A stretch of 64,000 nt of DNA from Sva-07 sp963717385 (GTDB lineage Bacteria; Actinomycetota; Acidimicrobiia; Acidimicrobiales; Ilumatobacteraceae), in contig CAVQWE010000011.1 of assembly GCA_963717385.1 (NCBI GenBank), positions 1 through 64,000 on the forward strand, in the 5' to 3' direction. A program made the translations under genes and the position numbers. Positions 8,402 through 16,842 of the stretch are shown here, piece by piece. The first letter of the stretch is position 1; the number at the start of each line of letters is the position of its first letter. The notes under the pieces were generated by a model that did not search any database, was not told where the DNA came from, and saw nothing but the letters and a program-made list of their open reading frames with translations.

Positions 8402-9637
8402 ATGCGAGTACTCGTGGTTGGTGCAGGTGGCGTGGGTTCGGCGTTCGTTGCGATCGCCTCGACCCGGAAGGCGTACGACCACATCACCGTCGCCGACATC
8501 GATCTCGACAAGGCGAACGCGGCGGTCGAAACCGCCACCGACGCCGGCGACGGACGAGTCGTCGCGGCGCACATCGATGCATCGTCCGAGGAATCGGTTG
8601 CGGCGTTGGCGGTGGAGATGCGCGCCGATGTGGTGCTCAATGCCTGCGACCCGCGTTTCAACCCGCCGATCTTCGAGGGGGCCTTTGCGGCCGGTTGTCA
8701 CTACGTCGACATGGCGATGAACCTGTCGGTCCCTCATGCGACCAAGCCCTACGAGAAGACGGGGATCCGACTCGGAGACGGCCAGTTCGCCCAATCACCG
8801 ATCTGGAAGGCGCGGGGCCTGATGGCGTTGTGCGGGATGGGCGTCGAGCCCGGTTTCTCCGACGTCGCTGCGCGTTACGCCGCCGACGAACTGTTCAGCG
8901 AGATCCACGAGATCGGCGTTCGTGACGGTGCCGACCTCGTGGTGGACGGCTACGACTTCGCACCGACCTTTTCGATCTGGACCACCATCGAAGAGTGCTT
9001 GAACCCGCCTGTGATCTACGAGCGCGAGCGCGGATGGTTCACCACCGAGCCGTTCTCCGAGCCGGAGATATTCACGTTCCCCGAGGGAATCGGCCCGTTG
9101 CAGTGCGTCAATGTCGAGCACGAAGAGGTCATCTTGATGCCGCGCTGGATCAACACGGAACGTGTCACGTTCAAGTACGGGTTGGGCGAAGAGTTCATCG
9201 ACGTGCTCAAGACGCTGCGCAAGCTCGACCTGCACTCCACCGAAACGGTCGAGGTCAGAGGCATGCAGGTGTCGCCGCGCGATGTGGTGGCAGCGTCGTT
9301 GCCGAACCCGGCAACGCTCGGCGACGTGATGCACGGTCGCACGTGTGCGGGCACGTGGGTCACCGGGCTCGGCAAAGACGGCCAGCCCCGCGAGGTCTAC
9401 GTGTATCACGTGGTCGACAACGCATGGTCGATGAAGGAATTCGGCCACCAGGCCGTGGTGTGGCAGACCGCGGTGATGCCGGCAGTGGCGATCGAGTTGA
9501 TGTCGACGAACACCTGGCACCGCGCCGGTGTCGTCGGTCCCGAAGCACTGCCGCCGATGCCGTTCCTCGATCTCCTCGACGAGTACGGCAGCGAATGGGA
9601 ATGGGCCGACTACAAAGACCGCGCCCCCGTCGCCTGA
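8402..9637 (+). CDS. Saccharopine dehydrogenase family protein
   Basis: 411 residues. It begins with the nucleotide-binding motif MRVLVVGAGGVGSAFVAIA, then VADIDLDKANAAV (acidic residue ending strand 2) and DVVLNACDPRFNPPIF, the typical saccharopine-reductase pattern. A C-terminal catalytic domain contains LMALCGMGVEPGFSDVAARYA. The family forms or splits saccharopine-type adducts of lysine or polyamines with 2-oxo acids using NAD(P)H. A GAGGAG ribosome site lies upstream of ATG 8402. It is divergent from the FAD oxidase/aminotransferase pair and shares a 32-bp intergenic region with them, so a common amine or lysine catabolic role is likely but unproven. Confidence 0.85.
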   Translation: MRVLVVGAGGVGSAFVAIASTRKAYDHITVADIDLDKANAAVETATDAGDGRVVAAHIDASSEESVAALAVEMRADVVLNACDPRFNPPIFEGAFAAGCHYVDMAMNLSVPHATKPYEKTGIRLGDGQFAQSPIWKARGLMALCGMGVEPGFSDVAARYAADELFSEIHEIGVRDGADLVVDGYDFAPTFSIWTTIEECLNPPVIYERERGWFTTEPFSEPEIFTFPEGIGPLQCVNVEHEEVILMPRWINTERVTFKYGLGEEFIDVLKTLRKLDLHSTETVEVRGMQVSPRDVVAASLPNPATLGDVMHGRTCAGTWVTGLGKDGQPREVYVYHVVDNAWSMKEFGHQAVVWQTAVMPAVAIELMSTNTWHRAGVVGPEALPPMPFLDLLDEYGSEWEWADYKDRAPVA

Positions 9638-10630
9638 CTAGGCGTTGGGGTCGACGACCCAGCGGCCGCGAACTCGGCCGTCGAGGATCGTCGGGCCTCG
9701 GTCGAGCAACTCGGTGAGCGGCACCACTTCGGTGATCGTGTCGACGGTGGCAGCGGGCAGATCGGTGGCGAGCCGGGCCCAGGCCGCTTCGCGCATCGGG
9801 ATCGGGGCCATCACGGCTTCGACGCCCTGCAAGCGCACTGCGCGAATGATGAACGGCATCACCGTGGTCGGCAGGTCGGCCCCACCAGCAAGACCACAGG
9901 CCGCGACCGTGGATCGGAACTTCATCTGTGCAAGCACCTTGGCCAGCATCGTCGAGCCAACGGTGTCGATCGCCCCGGCCCAGATCTCGGATTCGAGCGG
10001 GCGCGGCGGCTGGCTCATCTCCTCGCGCGTCAGGAACGCCGACGCCCCGAGGCTGCGGAGATAGTCCTGCGTCTCGGGGCGACCGGTCACCGCGGTGACC
10101 TCGTAGCCGAGCCCAGAGAGCAGCGCCACCGCCACCGAGCCCACACCGCCGGCCGCCCCGGTGACCACGATCGGGCCGTCGCTCGGCTCGACGCCTGCGG
10201 TCTCCAGCTCGATCACACAGAGCATTGCGGTGAGCCCGGCCGTACCGATCGCCATGGCGGTGCGGGCGTTCATCGACGCGGGCCGGCGGACCAGCCAGTC
10301 GGACTGGAGTCGTTGGCGCTGCGTGAATCCTCCCCAGTAGCGCTCGCCGACCATGAAGCTCGTGGAGATGATCTCGTCGCCGACCGCCCACTTCGGTGAG
10401 TCGCTCGCGAGCACTGTGCCGGTGAGGTCGATGCCGGGCACCATCGGGTAGTTGCGCACGATTCGGTTCTTGCCAGCAAGGGCGAGGCCGTCTTTGTAGT
10501 TGAGCGACGAGTAGTCGACTGCGACGGTCACGTCGCCGTCGGGGAGATCAGCGTCGGTCAGTTGTTCGAGGGCGCCGACGTGTCCGTCGTCGGTCTCGCG
10601 GAGCACGAGGGCGGTGAAGGTGTCGCTCAT
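9638..10630 (-). CDS. MDR-type zinc-free quinone/acryloyl-CoA reductase (YhdH/AcuI family)
   Basis: 330 residues from ATG 10630, the usual family length. SSLNYKDGLALAGKNRIVR near residue 45 and PMVPGIDLTGTV are diagnostic of YhdH/AcuI. The cofactor motif is VTGAAGGVGSVAVALL near 155. There are no structural-zinc cysteines. AcuI reduces acryloyl-CoA to propionyl-CoA with NADPH, important where dimethylsulfoniopropionate is degraded; YhdH is a close paralogue with less certain function. The frame extends upstream of 10630, but that part overlaps the divergent sulfurtransferase. The stop abuts the saccharopine-dehydrogenase-like stop. Confidence 0.87.
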   Translation of the reverse strand: MSDTFTALVLRETDDGHVGALEQLTDADLPDGDVTVAVDYSSLNYKDGLALAGKNRIVRNYPMVPGIDLTGTVLASDSPKWAVGDEIISTSFMVGERYWGGFTQRQRLQSDWLVRRPASMNARTAMAIGTAGLTAMLCVIELETAGVEPSDGPIVVTGAAGGVGSVAVALLSGLGYEVTAVTGRPETQDYLRSLGASAFLTREEMSQPPRPLESEIWAGAIDTVGSTMLAKVLAQMKFRSTVAACGLAGGADLPTTVMPFIIRAVRLQGVEAVMAPIPMREAAWARLATDLPAATVDTITEVVPLTELLDRGPTILDGRVRGRWVVDPNA

Positions 10631-10664
10631 CGTCTCATGGTGGCACGCGTGGCAGAGTGAACCC

Positions 10665-11534
10665 ATGTCCGCGTCCCCTCCCGACCGTGCGCCCATCCCT
10701 CCGATCGTGAACGTCGACTGGTTGCGTGAGCAGCTCACCGCCGATCCGACGATCGCGATCTGTCATGTCGGCTCGACGATGGCCGGGCCAGAACCGACGA
10801 ACGACTTCGAGCATCGGCACCTGCCCGGCGCCCGATTCGTGTCGCTCGACCAGGCGCTTGCGGCTCCCCCGTCGGGCACCGCCGGCCGGCATCCGCTGCC
10901 GTCGCCCGCCGACTTCGCGAAGGCGCTCGGCGATCTCGGCGTCGCCGACGATGCGACCGTGGTCGCCTACGACGACCGTGGCGGGGCGTTCGCCGGCCGA
11001 CTGGTCTGGATGCTGCGGATACTCGGCCAGCGCGCCACCCTGCTCGACGGCGGGGTCGCGGCGTGGGTCGCCAACGACAACGCCGTCGAGCACGGACCGG
11101 TTGCCACCGCCTCCGTCGAACGGACGACGCACGACTGGCCACTCGATGCACTCGCCGACGCGATCGACGTCGCCAAACATCTCGCCGACGACGGCGTCGT
11201 GATCGACAGCCGCGACCCGGCCCGCTACGCCGGCGACATCGAACCGATCGATTCGGTCGCCGGCCATGTCCCTGGCGCCGTCAATGCCCTCTTCAACGAC
11301 AACCTCGACGACGACGGCCACTTCCGGTCCACCGACGAACTCCGCAGCCGCTTTGCTTCGATCGTCGGCAGCGACCCGAGTCCGATCGTCTACTGCGGCT
11401 CGGGGGTCACGGCATGCCACAACGCACTTGCCATCGAACACGCCGGATTCGGTGTCCCGCGCGTCTACGTCGGATCGTGGTCGGGTTGGACCGCCGACCC
11501 CGACCGACCAGTTGCCACCGGCTCGACACCATGA
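10665..11534 (+). CDS. sseA: Two-domain sulfurtransferase (thiosulfate/3-mercaptopyruvate type)
   Basis: 289 residues with two rhodanese domains. The N-terminal inactive domain has DFEHRHLPGARFVSLDQ and VVAYDDRGGAFAGRLVWMLR. The catalytic domain has SVAGHVPGAVNALF and the loop VYCGSGVTACH, whose Cys carries the persulfide; CGSGVTA is the 3-mercaptopyruvate sulfurtransferase form of the loop. It transfers sulfur to cyanide or thiols. Its TGA overlaps the ATG of a TSUP permease (ATGA), so a sulfur metabolism unit with sulfite or sulfonate export is a reasonable reading. It is divergent from the MDR reductase. Confidence 0.9.
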   Translation: MSASPPDRAPIPPIVNVDWLREQLTADPTIAICHVGSTMAGPEPTNDFEHRHLPGARFVSLDQALAAPPSGTAGRHPLPSPADFAKALGDLGVADDATVVAYDDRGGAFAGRLVWMLRILGQRATLLDGGVAAWVANDNAVEHGPVATASVERTTHDWPLDALADAIDVAKHLADDGVVIDSRDPARYAGDIEPIDSVAGHVPGAVNALFNDNLDDDGHFRSTDELRSRFASIVGSDPSPIVYCGSGVTACHNALAIEHAGFGVPRVYVGSWSGWTADPDRPVATGSTP

Positions 11535-12283
11535 GTGGGCCCGAGGTGAGCGGAACCGAGCTCGCCATCGTTCTCGTCGCCGTCGTCATCGGTGCAATCG
11601 CCAAAGCGGTCACCGGGATGGGGCTACCGCTGATCGCCATCCCCATCGCCTCGCTGTTCATCGACGTCAACGACGCGATCGTGGTGATCGCGTTCCCGAA
11701 CCTGCTGGCCAATGCGTACCTCGCCGAACGGGAGCGTTCGAGCTACCACGACACCCGCGACCTGCCGATGCTCGCGGTCGCCGGCGTGTTCGGTGCGGTC
11801 GCTGGTGCCCTGCTGCTCGTCAACATCCCGGAACGACCTCTGGTGATGGCGGTGATCGTCTCGATCGTCGGCTACGTGGTGCTGTTCTTCGCCCATCCCG
11901 AGCTCCGCATCGGGCCGGCACGCTCGAAGCGTCTTGCGCCGGTCGTCGGCGGTGTCGCTGGTGTCTTCCAGGGTGCAGTTGGCATCTCCGGCCCGATCGT
12001 GGGCTCGTGGATCCACAGCTACCGGCTTCCTCGCAGTGCGCACATCTTCTCGGTCACGTCGCTGTTCTTCATCACCGGATTGGCCCAGTTGATCGTGCTC
12101 GTCGGCTCGGGCGAACTGTCCGGCCGCGTGCTCGCAACGTTGCTGGCCTGCATCCCCGTGTTCGCTGCGATCCCGATCGGCACGAAGCTGCGCAACTCGG
12201 TGTCGGTGCGCGGTTTCGACTTGGCGATCGTCGCCATGCTGATCGCTTCGGCGCTCGCTCTGTCGTTGCAGACGTTCTTCTAG
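11531..12283 (+). CDS. TSUP family permease (TauE/SafE sulfite exporter-like)
   Basis: 250 residues, about eight hydrophobic segments. The N-terminal GAIAKAVTGMGLPLIAIPI and the internal GGVAGVFQGAVGISGPIVGSW are the paired repeats typical of TauE/SafE/TSUP proteins. The family moves sulfite, sulfoacetate or other organosulfur anions across the inner membrane. The ATG overlaps the sulfurtransferase stop by 4 bp, which supports a sulfur-related substrate. The direction and exact substrate are not visible. Confidence 0.85.
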   Translation: MSGPEVSGTELAIVLVAVVIGAIAKAVTGMGLPLIAIPIASLFIDVNDAIVVIAFPNLLANAYLAERERSSYHDTRDLPMLAVAGVFGAVAGALLLVNIPERPLVMAVIVSIVGYVVLFFAHPELRIGPARSKRLAPVVGGVAGVFQGAVGISGPIVGSWIHSYRLPRSAHIFSVTSLFFITGLAQLIVLVGSGELSGRVLATLLACIPVFAAIPIGTKLRNSVSVRGFDLAIVAMLIASALALSLQTFF

Positions 12284-12304
12284 TACCCTGACGTTTCAAC
12301 AACA

Positions 12305-12396
12305 ACCACATGGGGAGCTCGCTGGAACGGCGGGCTGAGAGGGTGACCGCCGTCATCGACCCGAGAACCTGATCCGGGTAATGCCGGCGGAGGAAT
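12305..12396 (+). promoter_or_regulatory. TPP riboswitch (THI element)
   Basis: The conserved blocks are all present: ACATGGGGAGC at 12308, GGGCTGAGAGGGTGACCG at 12332, and GAACCTGATCCGGGTAATGC at 12364. The 3' strand (GCCGGCGGAGGAA) contains the ribosome-binding site of the next gene, whose GTG start is at 12398. Thiamine pyrophosphate binding would therefore hide the ribosome site, so translational control of the downstream operon is likely. Confidence 0.95.
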
Positions 12397-12397
12397 C

Positions 12398-13102
12398 GTG
12401 CACGAACACATCGTCATCATCACCGGAGCAGCACCGCTCGATCCCGAGCTCGTCGCCCGACTTCGAAACGAATCAACCGAACACACCGTGTGGATGGCCG
12501 TCGACGGCGGCCTCGACCATGCGCTCGTCGCCGGCCTCGAACCAACGCACTTGGTGGGCGACCTCGACTCGGTCACCGAGGAGAGCCTGGCATGGGCGGC
12601 CCGGCACGCCGAGATCTCACGCCACCCCACCGACAAGGACCAGACCGACACCGAACTCGCCTTGGCGTTGGCAGCCAAGTTCGACCCCGAGCGGATCACA
12701 CTCGTCGGCGGCGGCAACCGCCTCGATCACACCTTTGCCGGCGTCGGCGCACTGGGTGCCCTGAGTCTCACGAGCGTGCCGGCTCTCGACGGCTGGTGGG
12801 ACGGCCAGCACCTCCAGGTCCTCCACGGACCCGGAGCTGCCACGCTGCGGCTGGTGCCGGGTTCGACGCTGTCGCTGCTCGCGCTGCATGGCCCGTGCGT
12901 CCGCGTCACGTTGTCGGGCGCCCGTTGGGAACTCGACCAGTTCGACCTCGAGCCGCTCGTCGGCATGGGGGTGAGCAACGAGGTCCCCGCTGGTGATGAG
13001 CCAGTCGAGGTCGAGGTCACGTTGTCGGGTGGTGTTCTCACGATCTTCGACGACCCGGTGCCTGATCACGCACGTCACGAGCAGGAGGACGAACAGCGAT
13101 GA
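12398..13102 (+). CDS. Thiamine pyrophosphokinase family protein
   Basis: 234 residues from GTG 12398, set by the GGAGGA ribosome site at 12389-12394. Family motifs: MAVDGGLDHAL near residue 34, PTHLVGDLDSVTEESL near 50 and the DKDQTDTELALALA segment near 75, which bind ATP and thiamine. A C-terminal beta region follows. The enzyme pyrophosphorylates thiamine to TPP. It is the first gene behind the TPP riboswitch, and its stop overlaps the start of the thiamine-type binding protein (ATGA), so imported thiamine would be activated directly. Confidence 0.92.
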   Translation: MHEHIVIITGAAPLDPELVARLRNESTEHTVWMAVDGGLDHALVAGLEPTHLVGDLDSVTEESLAWAARHAEISRHPTDKDQTDTELALALAAKFDPERITLVGGGNRLDHTFAGVGALGALSLTSVPALDGWWDGQHLQVLHGPGAATLRLVPGSTLSLLALHGPCVRVTLSGARWELDQFDLEPLVGMGVSNEVPAGDEPVEVEVTLSGGVLTIFDDPVPDHARHEQEDEQR

Positions 13103-14247
13103 GTCTGCGCGCCACCCCTGCACGCGCAAACTCATCGCTGCGACGAATCGGTGCGATGGGGGCGGCGGTTGCGCTGCTGACCGCCGCATGCGGGAGCGAC
13201 ACCGACGGCATCTCGACGTCCGACGCTGCAGCGACCTCTGACGACACGGGAACGACATCTGAGACGATCACGTTGGTCGCCTACAACTCCTTCCCCGAGG
13301 CCGGCACCTCGCTGAACGACGCCCTGGCGGAGTTCAGCGCCGACACCGGCATCGACGTGGAGATCCTCATCGCAGGCGACGCCGGCACGATGCTGTCGAA
13401 GGCGTCGCTCACCGCCGGCAATCCCGAAGGCGACGTGATGTGGGGCATCGACAACACCCTGCTCTCACGGGCGATCGCCGACGAGGTGTTCGATCCGTAC
13501 GTTGCGACCCAGATCGCCGACGGCTCGGTCGACATCGCCTCCGAGTTCCTCGAACTGGTGCCCAATGGCGAGGCAACGCCGGTGGACTACGGCGACGTGT
13601 GCGTCAACTACGACATCGGATGGTTCGCCGATCGCGGCCTCGAGCCGCCGACGAGCTTCGCCGACCTCGCCGACCCTGCCTACGCAGGTCAGCTCGTGGT
13701 CCAGAACCCGGCGACCTCGTCGGTCGGGCTCGCATTCCTGCTCGCCACCGTCCACGAGTACGGCCTCGAGGGATGGCAGGACTACTGGAACCAACTCGGA
13801 GCAAACGGCATCGAGGTGGTCGAAGGATGGGAACAGGCCTACTACGAGCGATTCACCTGGGCCGGCGGTGGTCCGACGCCGATGGTGGTCAGCTATGGGT
13901 CGAGTCCACCAGCCGAAGTGATCTTCGCCGATCCGCCGCGCGACGACGCCCCGACCGGTGTGGTCGATGACACCTGCTTCCGCCAGGTCGAGTTCGCTGG
14001 CGTGCTGCGCGGCACCGACTCGCCCGACGCTGCTCGCCAACTGGTCGACTTCTTGATCTCCGCGGACTTCCAGCAGGAACTCGCACTCAACGTGTTCGTC
14101 TACCCGACCAACCTGGCCGTCGAGCTTCCGCAGGAATTCGTCGACTTCGCCGTGGTCCCCGATGACTCGCGTTCGCTCGATCCAGCCCTGATCGACGCCG
14201 AACGCTCGACCTGGATCGACGAATGGACGGAGCTGGTGCTCGGGTGA
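13099..14247 (+). CDS. thiB: Thiamine ABC transporter substrate-binding lipoprotein
   Basis: 382 residues. Arg-rich N-terminus, hydrophobic core and lipobox LLTAAC with Cys31. The mature part starts ITLVAYNSFP near residue 57 and is a type II periplasmic-binding fold with EGDVMWGIDNTLLSRA, DYGDVCVNYDIGWFA and NPATSSVGLAFLLAT, all typical of ThiB/TbpA. It captures thiamine or TPP outside the membrane. It lies behind the TPP riboswitch and overlaps the neighbouring genes on both sides by 4 bp. Confidence 0.92.
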   Translation: MSLRATPARANSSLRRIGAMGAAVALLTAACGSDTDGISTSDAAATSDDTGTTSETITLVAYNSFPEAGTSLNDALAEFSADTGIDVEILIAGDAGTMLSKASLTAGNPEGDVMWGIDNTLLSRAIADEVFDPYVATQIADGSVDIASEFLELVPNGEATPVDYGDVCVNYDIGWFADRGLEPPTSFADLADPAYAGQLVVQNPATSSVGLAFLLATVHEYGLEGWQDYWNQLGANGIEVVEGWEQAYYERFTWAGGGPTPMVVSYGSSPPAEVIFADPPRDDAPTGVVDDTCFRQVEFAGVLRGTDSPDAARQLVDFLISADFQQELALNVFVYPTNLAVELPQEFVDFAVVPDDSRSLDPALIDAERSTWIDEWTELVLG

Positions 14248-15848
14248 ACCGACTCCCCCGCTGGCTGCTGGTCGCACTGGCGATCGGGCCGGTCACGGGA
14301 CTCGCGGTGTTCTATGCGTGGCCGTTCGTCACCCTCGTGGTCGAAGCGGTCACGGCCGAGGCGGTCGCCGACACGCTCGGACGCTCGACCACCTGGGAGG
14401 TGGTCTGGTTCACGGCCTGGCAGGCGGTGATGTCGACCGGGGCGACCATCGCCGTCGGGCTCGCACCGGCCTACGTGCTCGCACGCTTCGAATTCCGCGG
14501 CCGCACCGTGTTGGTCGGCCTCCTCACCGCGATGTTCGTGTTGCCGACGGTGGTGATGGGGGCGGCGTTCTTGGCGTTGCTGCCCGACTCACTCGATCGC
14601 ACGGTCTGGGCGGTGATCGGTGCCCACGTGGTCTTCAACCTGGCGGTGGTCGTCCGAGTGGTCGGGTCGCTGTGGGAGCACCTGCCGACCGACATGGAGG
14701 CCGCCGCTGCGACGCTCGGTGCGTCGCGGTGGCACGTCGCGACGCAGATCTCGTTGCCGCTGGTGCGCCCCGCCGTCACCGCAGCCGCGACGATCGTGTT
14801 CCTGTTCACGTTCACGTCGTACGGGGTGATCCGCATCCTCGCCGCACCGGGCACCCGCACGATCGAGGTCGAAGTGTGGCGACGGGCAACGCAGCTCGGC
14901 GACATCGGTGGTGCTGCGGTGCTCGCCCTGCTGCAGTTGCTCGCGCTCGTTGCGATCGTGTCGTGGTCGACCGTCGCCCAGCGGCGCAACGCCAGAGCAG
15001 TGGGCCTGAGCCCGACGTCGACGAGGCGCCGCCCGCGCACCGCTGGCGAACGACGATTCGTGACCGTCGTGGCGGGCATCGCATGCCTGGTCACCGCCGC
15101 TCCGCTGGTGGCGTTGATGGTGCGGTCGTTCTCCACACCGACGGGATGGTCGACGTCTGCGTGGACCGACCTGGGACGAGCAGAGATCCGTCCCGGCATC
15201 CGCATCGGTGTCGACCCGATCGAGGCAATCGTCAACTCGCTGACCAACGCGGCGTGGGCAACGGTGTTCGCCGTGGTGATCGGTGCGCTCGCCAGCCTGG
15301 CCATCGTCGGAGCGGGCCGAGCCGGACGAGCACTCGATGGTGGCTTGATGCTGCCGCTCGCAACGTCGGCGGTCACGATCGGGTTCGGGATGCTGATCAC
15401 GTTCGACACCGCACCTGTCGACTGGCGCGCGTCGTGGTGGCTGGTGCCTGTCGGCCATGCGTTGATCGCCGTGCCGTTCGTGGTGCGCACCTGCGTGGGC
15501 GTGCTCCGCTCGGTCGACCCGGCGATGGCCGACGCCGCAGCCAGTCTCGGCGCGTCACCGACGCGAGCGTGGCGCTCCACCGTGGTGCCCTATCTGTGGC
15601 GGCCCCTGGCGGTTGGCGCCGTGCTCGCGGCAGCCATCTCGTTGGGCGAGTTCGGAGCGACCAGCTTCCTGTCGCGTTCCGGTGGTGAAACGATGCCGAT
15701 CGCGATCGAACAACTCCTCGGCCGCACCGGCTCGGTGCTGCAAGCGCAGGGCTTCGCGCTCGCCACGCTCCTCGCTGCGACAACGGTCGTCCTGGTCGTA
15801 CTCGTCGAACGCCTGCAGTCACCAGTGGTCGACCGGACGCAGCAGTGA
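14244..15848 (+). CDS. thiP: Thiamine ABC transporter permease (two fused permease units)
   Basis: 534 residues from GTG 14244, which overlaps the thiB stop. About twelve hydrophobic segments in two halves. Each half carries the EAA-type loop that contacts the ATPase: MEAAAATLGASRWHVATQI near residue 152, and MADAAASLGASPTRAWRST near 430. ThiP is usually one long chain with both halves, as here. It forms the channel for thiamine import with ThiB and ThiQ. Confidence 0.92.
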   Translation: MNRLPRWLLVALAIGPVTGLAVFYAWPFVTLVVEAVTAEAVADTLGRSTTWEVVWFTAWQAVMSTGATIAVGLAPAYVLARFEFRGRTVLVGLLTAMFVLPTVVMGAAFLALLPDSLDRTVWAVIGAHVVFNLAVVVRVVGSLWEHLPTDMEAAAATLGASRWHVATQISLPLVRPAVTAAATIVFLFTFTSYGVIRILAAPGTRTIEVEVWRRATQLGDIGGAAVLALLQLLALVAIVSWSTVAQRRNARAVGLSPTSTRRRPRTAGERRFVTVVAGIACLVTAAPLVALMVRSFSTPTGWSTSAWTDLGRAEIRPGIRIGVDPIEAIVNSLTNAAWATVFAVVIGALASLAIVGAGRAGRALDGGLMLPLATSAVTIGFGMLITFDTAPVDWRASWWLVPVGHALIAVPFVVRTCVGVLRSVDPAMADAAASLGASPTRAWRSTVVPYLWRPLAVGAVLAAAISLGEFGATSFLSRSGGETMPIAIEQLLGRTGSVLQAQGFALATLLAATTVVLVVLVERLQSPVVDRTQQ

Positions 15849-16519
15849 ACGATCACCCCGGCCTCGACATCGAGCACGTCACCGTGTCGTTCGCGGCTCC
15901 CCGAGACCAGGTCTCCGCGAGCCGCGAACCGCAGCGGGTGCTCGATGACGTGTCGCTGTCGGTGCAGCTGGGCGAGGTGGTGGCACTGCTCGGGCCGTCG
16001 GGGAGCGGGAAGAGCACGTTGCTCCGGGTGATCGCTGGCATCATCGCCGCCGACTCGGGCAAGGTGCTCGTCCACGGCGTCGACGTCACCCAGCGTCCGA
16101 CACATGTCCGAGGCGTCGGCATGGTGTTCCAGGACAATCAGCTGTTCCCGCACATGTCGGTGTTCGACAACGTGGCCTTCGGACCGAAGATGGCCGGTGT
16201 CGCCCGCTCGGAGCGAGCCGAACGAACGGCCAGGTGGCTCCGCCGAGTGGGGCTCGCCGGATTCGAGGGACGCAGCGTCATCGATCTCTCGGGTGGCGAG
16301 GCGAAACGAGTGGCGCTGGCGCGAACGTTGGCGTCCGAGCCTGCGGTGGTGCTGCTCGACGAACCGCTCACCGGGCTCGATCGCGAGCTCCACGACCGAC
16401 TGGCGATCGAACTCGGTTCGATACTGCACGACGCGCAGGCAACTGCGCTCTTGGTCACCCACGACCCTGACGAGGCGACCACGATCGCCGATCGCACCGT
16501 GCAGCTCGCCGACCTCTGA
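15845..16519 (+). CDS. thiQ: Thiamine ABC transporter ATP-binding protein
   Basis: 224 residues from GTG 15845. Walker A GPSGSGKST at residues 50-58, Q-loop VFQDNQLFPHM near 95, signature LSGGE at 148-152, Walker B VVLLDE at 168-173, and the switch His in LVTHDPDEA. It powers ThiP and is the last gene of the riboswitch-controlled unit, overlapping the thiP stop by 4 bp. An insertion of about ten residues (RDQVSASREP) lies between strands near residue 25. Confidence 0.93.
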   Translation: MNDHPGLDIEHVTVSFAAPRDQVSASREPQRVLDDVSLSVQLGEVVALLGPSGSGKSTLLRVIAGIIAADSGKVLVHGVDVTQRPTHVRGVGMVFQDNQLFPHMSVFDNVAFGPKMAGVARSERAERTARWLRRVGLAGFEGRSVIDLSGGEAKRVALARTLASEPAVVLLDEPLTGLDRELHDRLAIELGSILHDAQATALLVTHDPDEATTIADRTVQLADL

Positions 16520-16558
16520 GACTTCCGCTTTCACGTTCGACGCGCCCACTGCTGGGTG

Positions 16559-16841
16559 ATGGACACGATCGCTCGAGCAGGACAACTCCGACAGCGGGCG
16601 CGGCACCTGCGCCAACTTGCCGAGGCCATCGAGGCCTCGCTGGTGATGCGTCTCGATCGCTTCGGCGATGTCGACACCTGGTACGGCCAGCGACCCGACC
16701 TGTGTCGGGCGACGTTGGCGACCAACCAGCACCAACTGCACGCTGCAGCCGACGATCTGCGCTGGCACGCCCACCGCTTCGAGCAGGAGTGCTCAGGAAC
16801 TCGAAGCGGTCGCTCGCTCCCAGATCGGACTGGCCGGCTGA
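16559..16841 (+). CDS. Small helical protein with a WXG-type turn (frameshifted)
   Basis: About 93 residues from ATG 16559. Two amphipathic helices rich in Arg, Ala and Leu flank the turn DTWYGQRPD near residue 42, which has the W-x-G pattern of ESAT-6/WXG100 proteins (secreted or chaperone-like partners of type VII secretion). The continuous frame runs into unrelated sequence; one base near 16790 appears extra, after which AQELEAVARSQIGLAG finishes the second helix and stops at 16841. The next gene starts 1 bp later, so the two form a unit. There is no export signal. The WXG assignment is by pattern only. Confidence 0.55.
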
Positions 16842-16842
16842 C

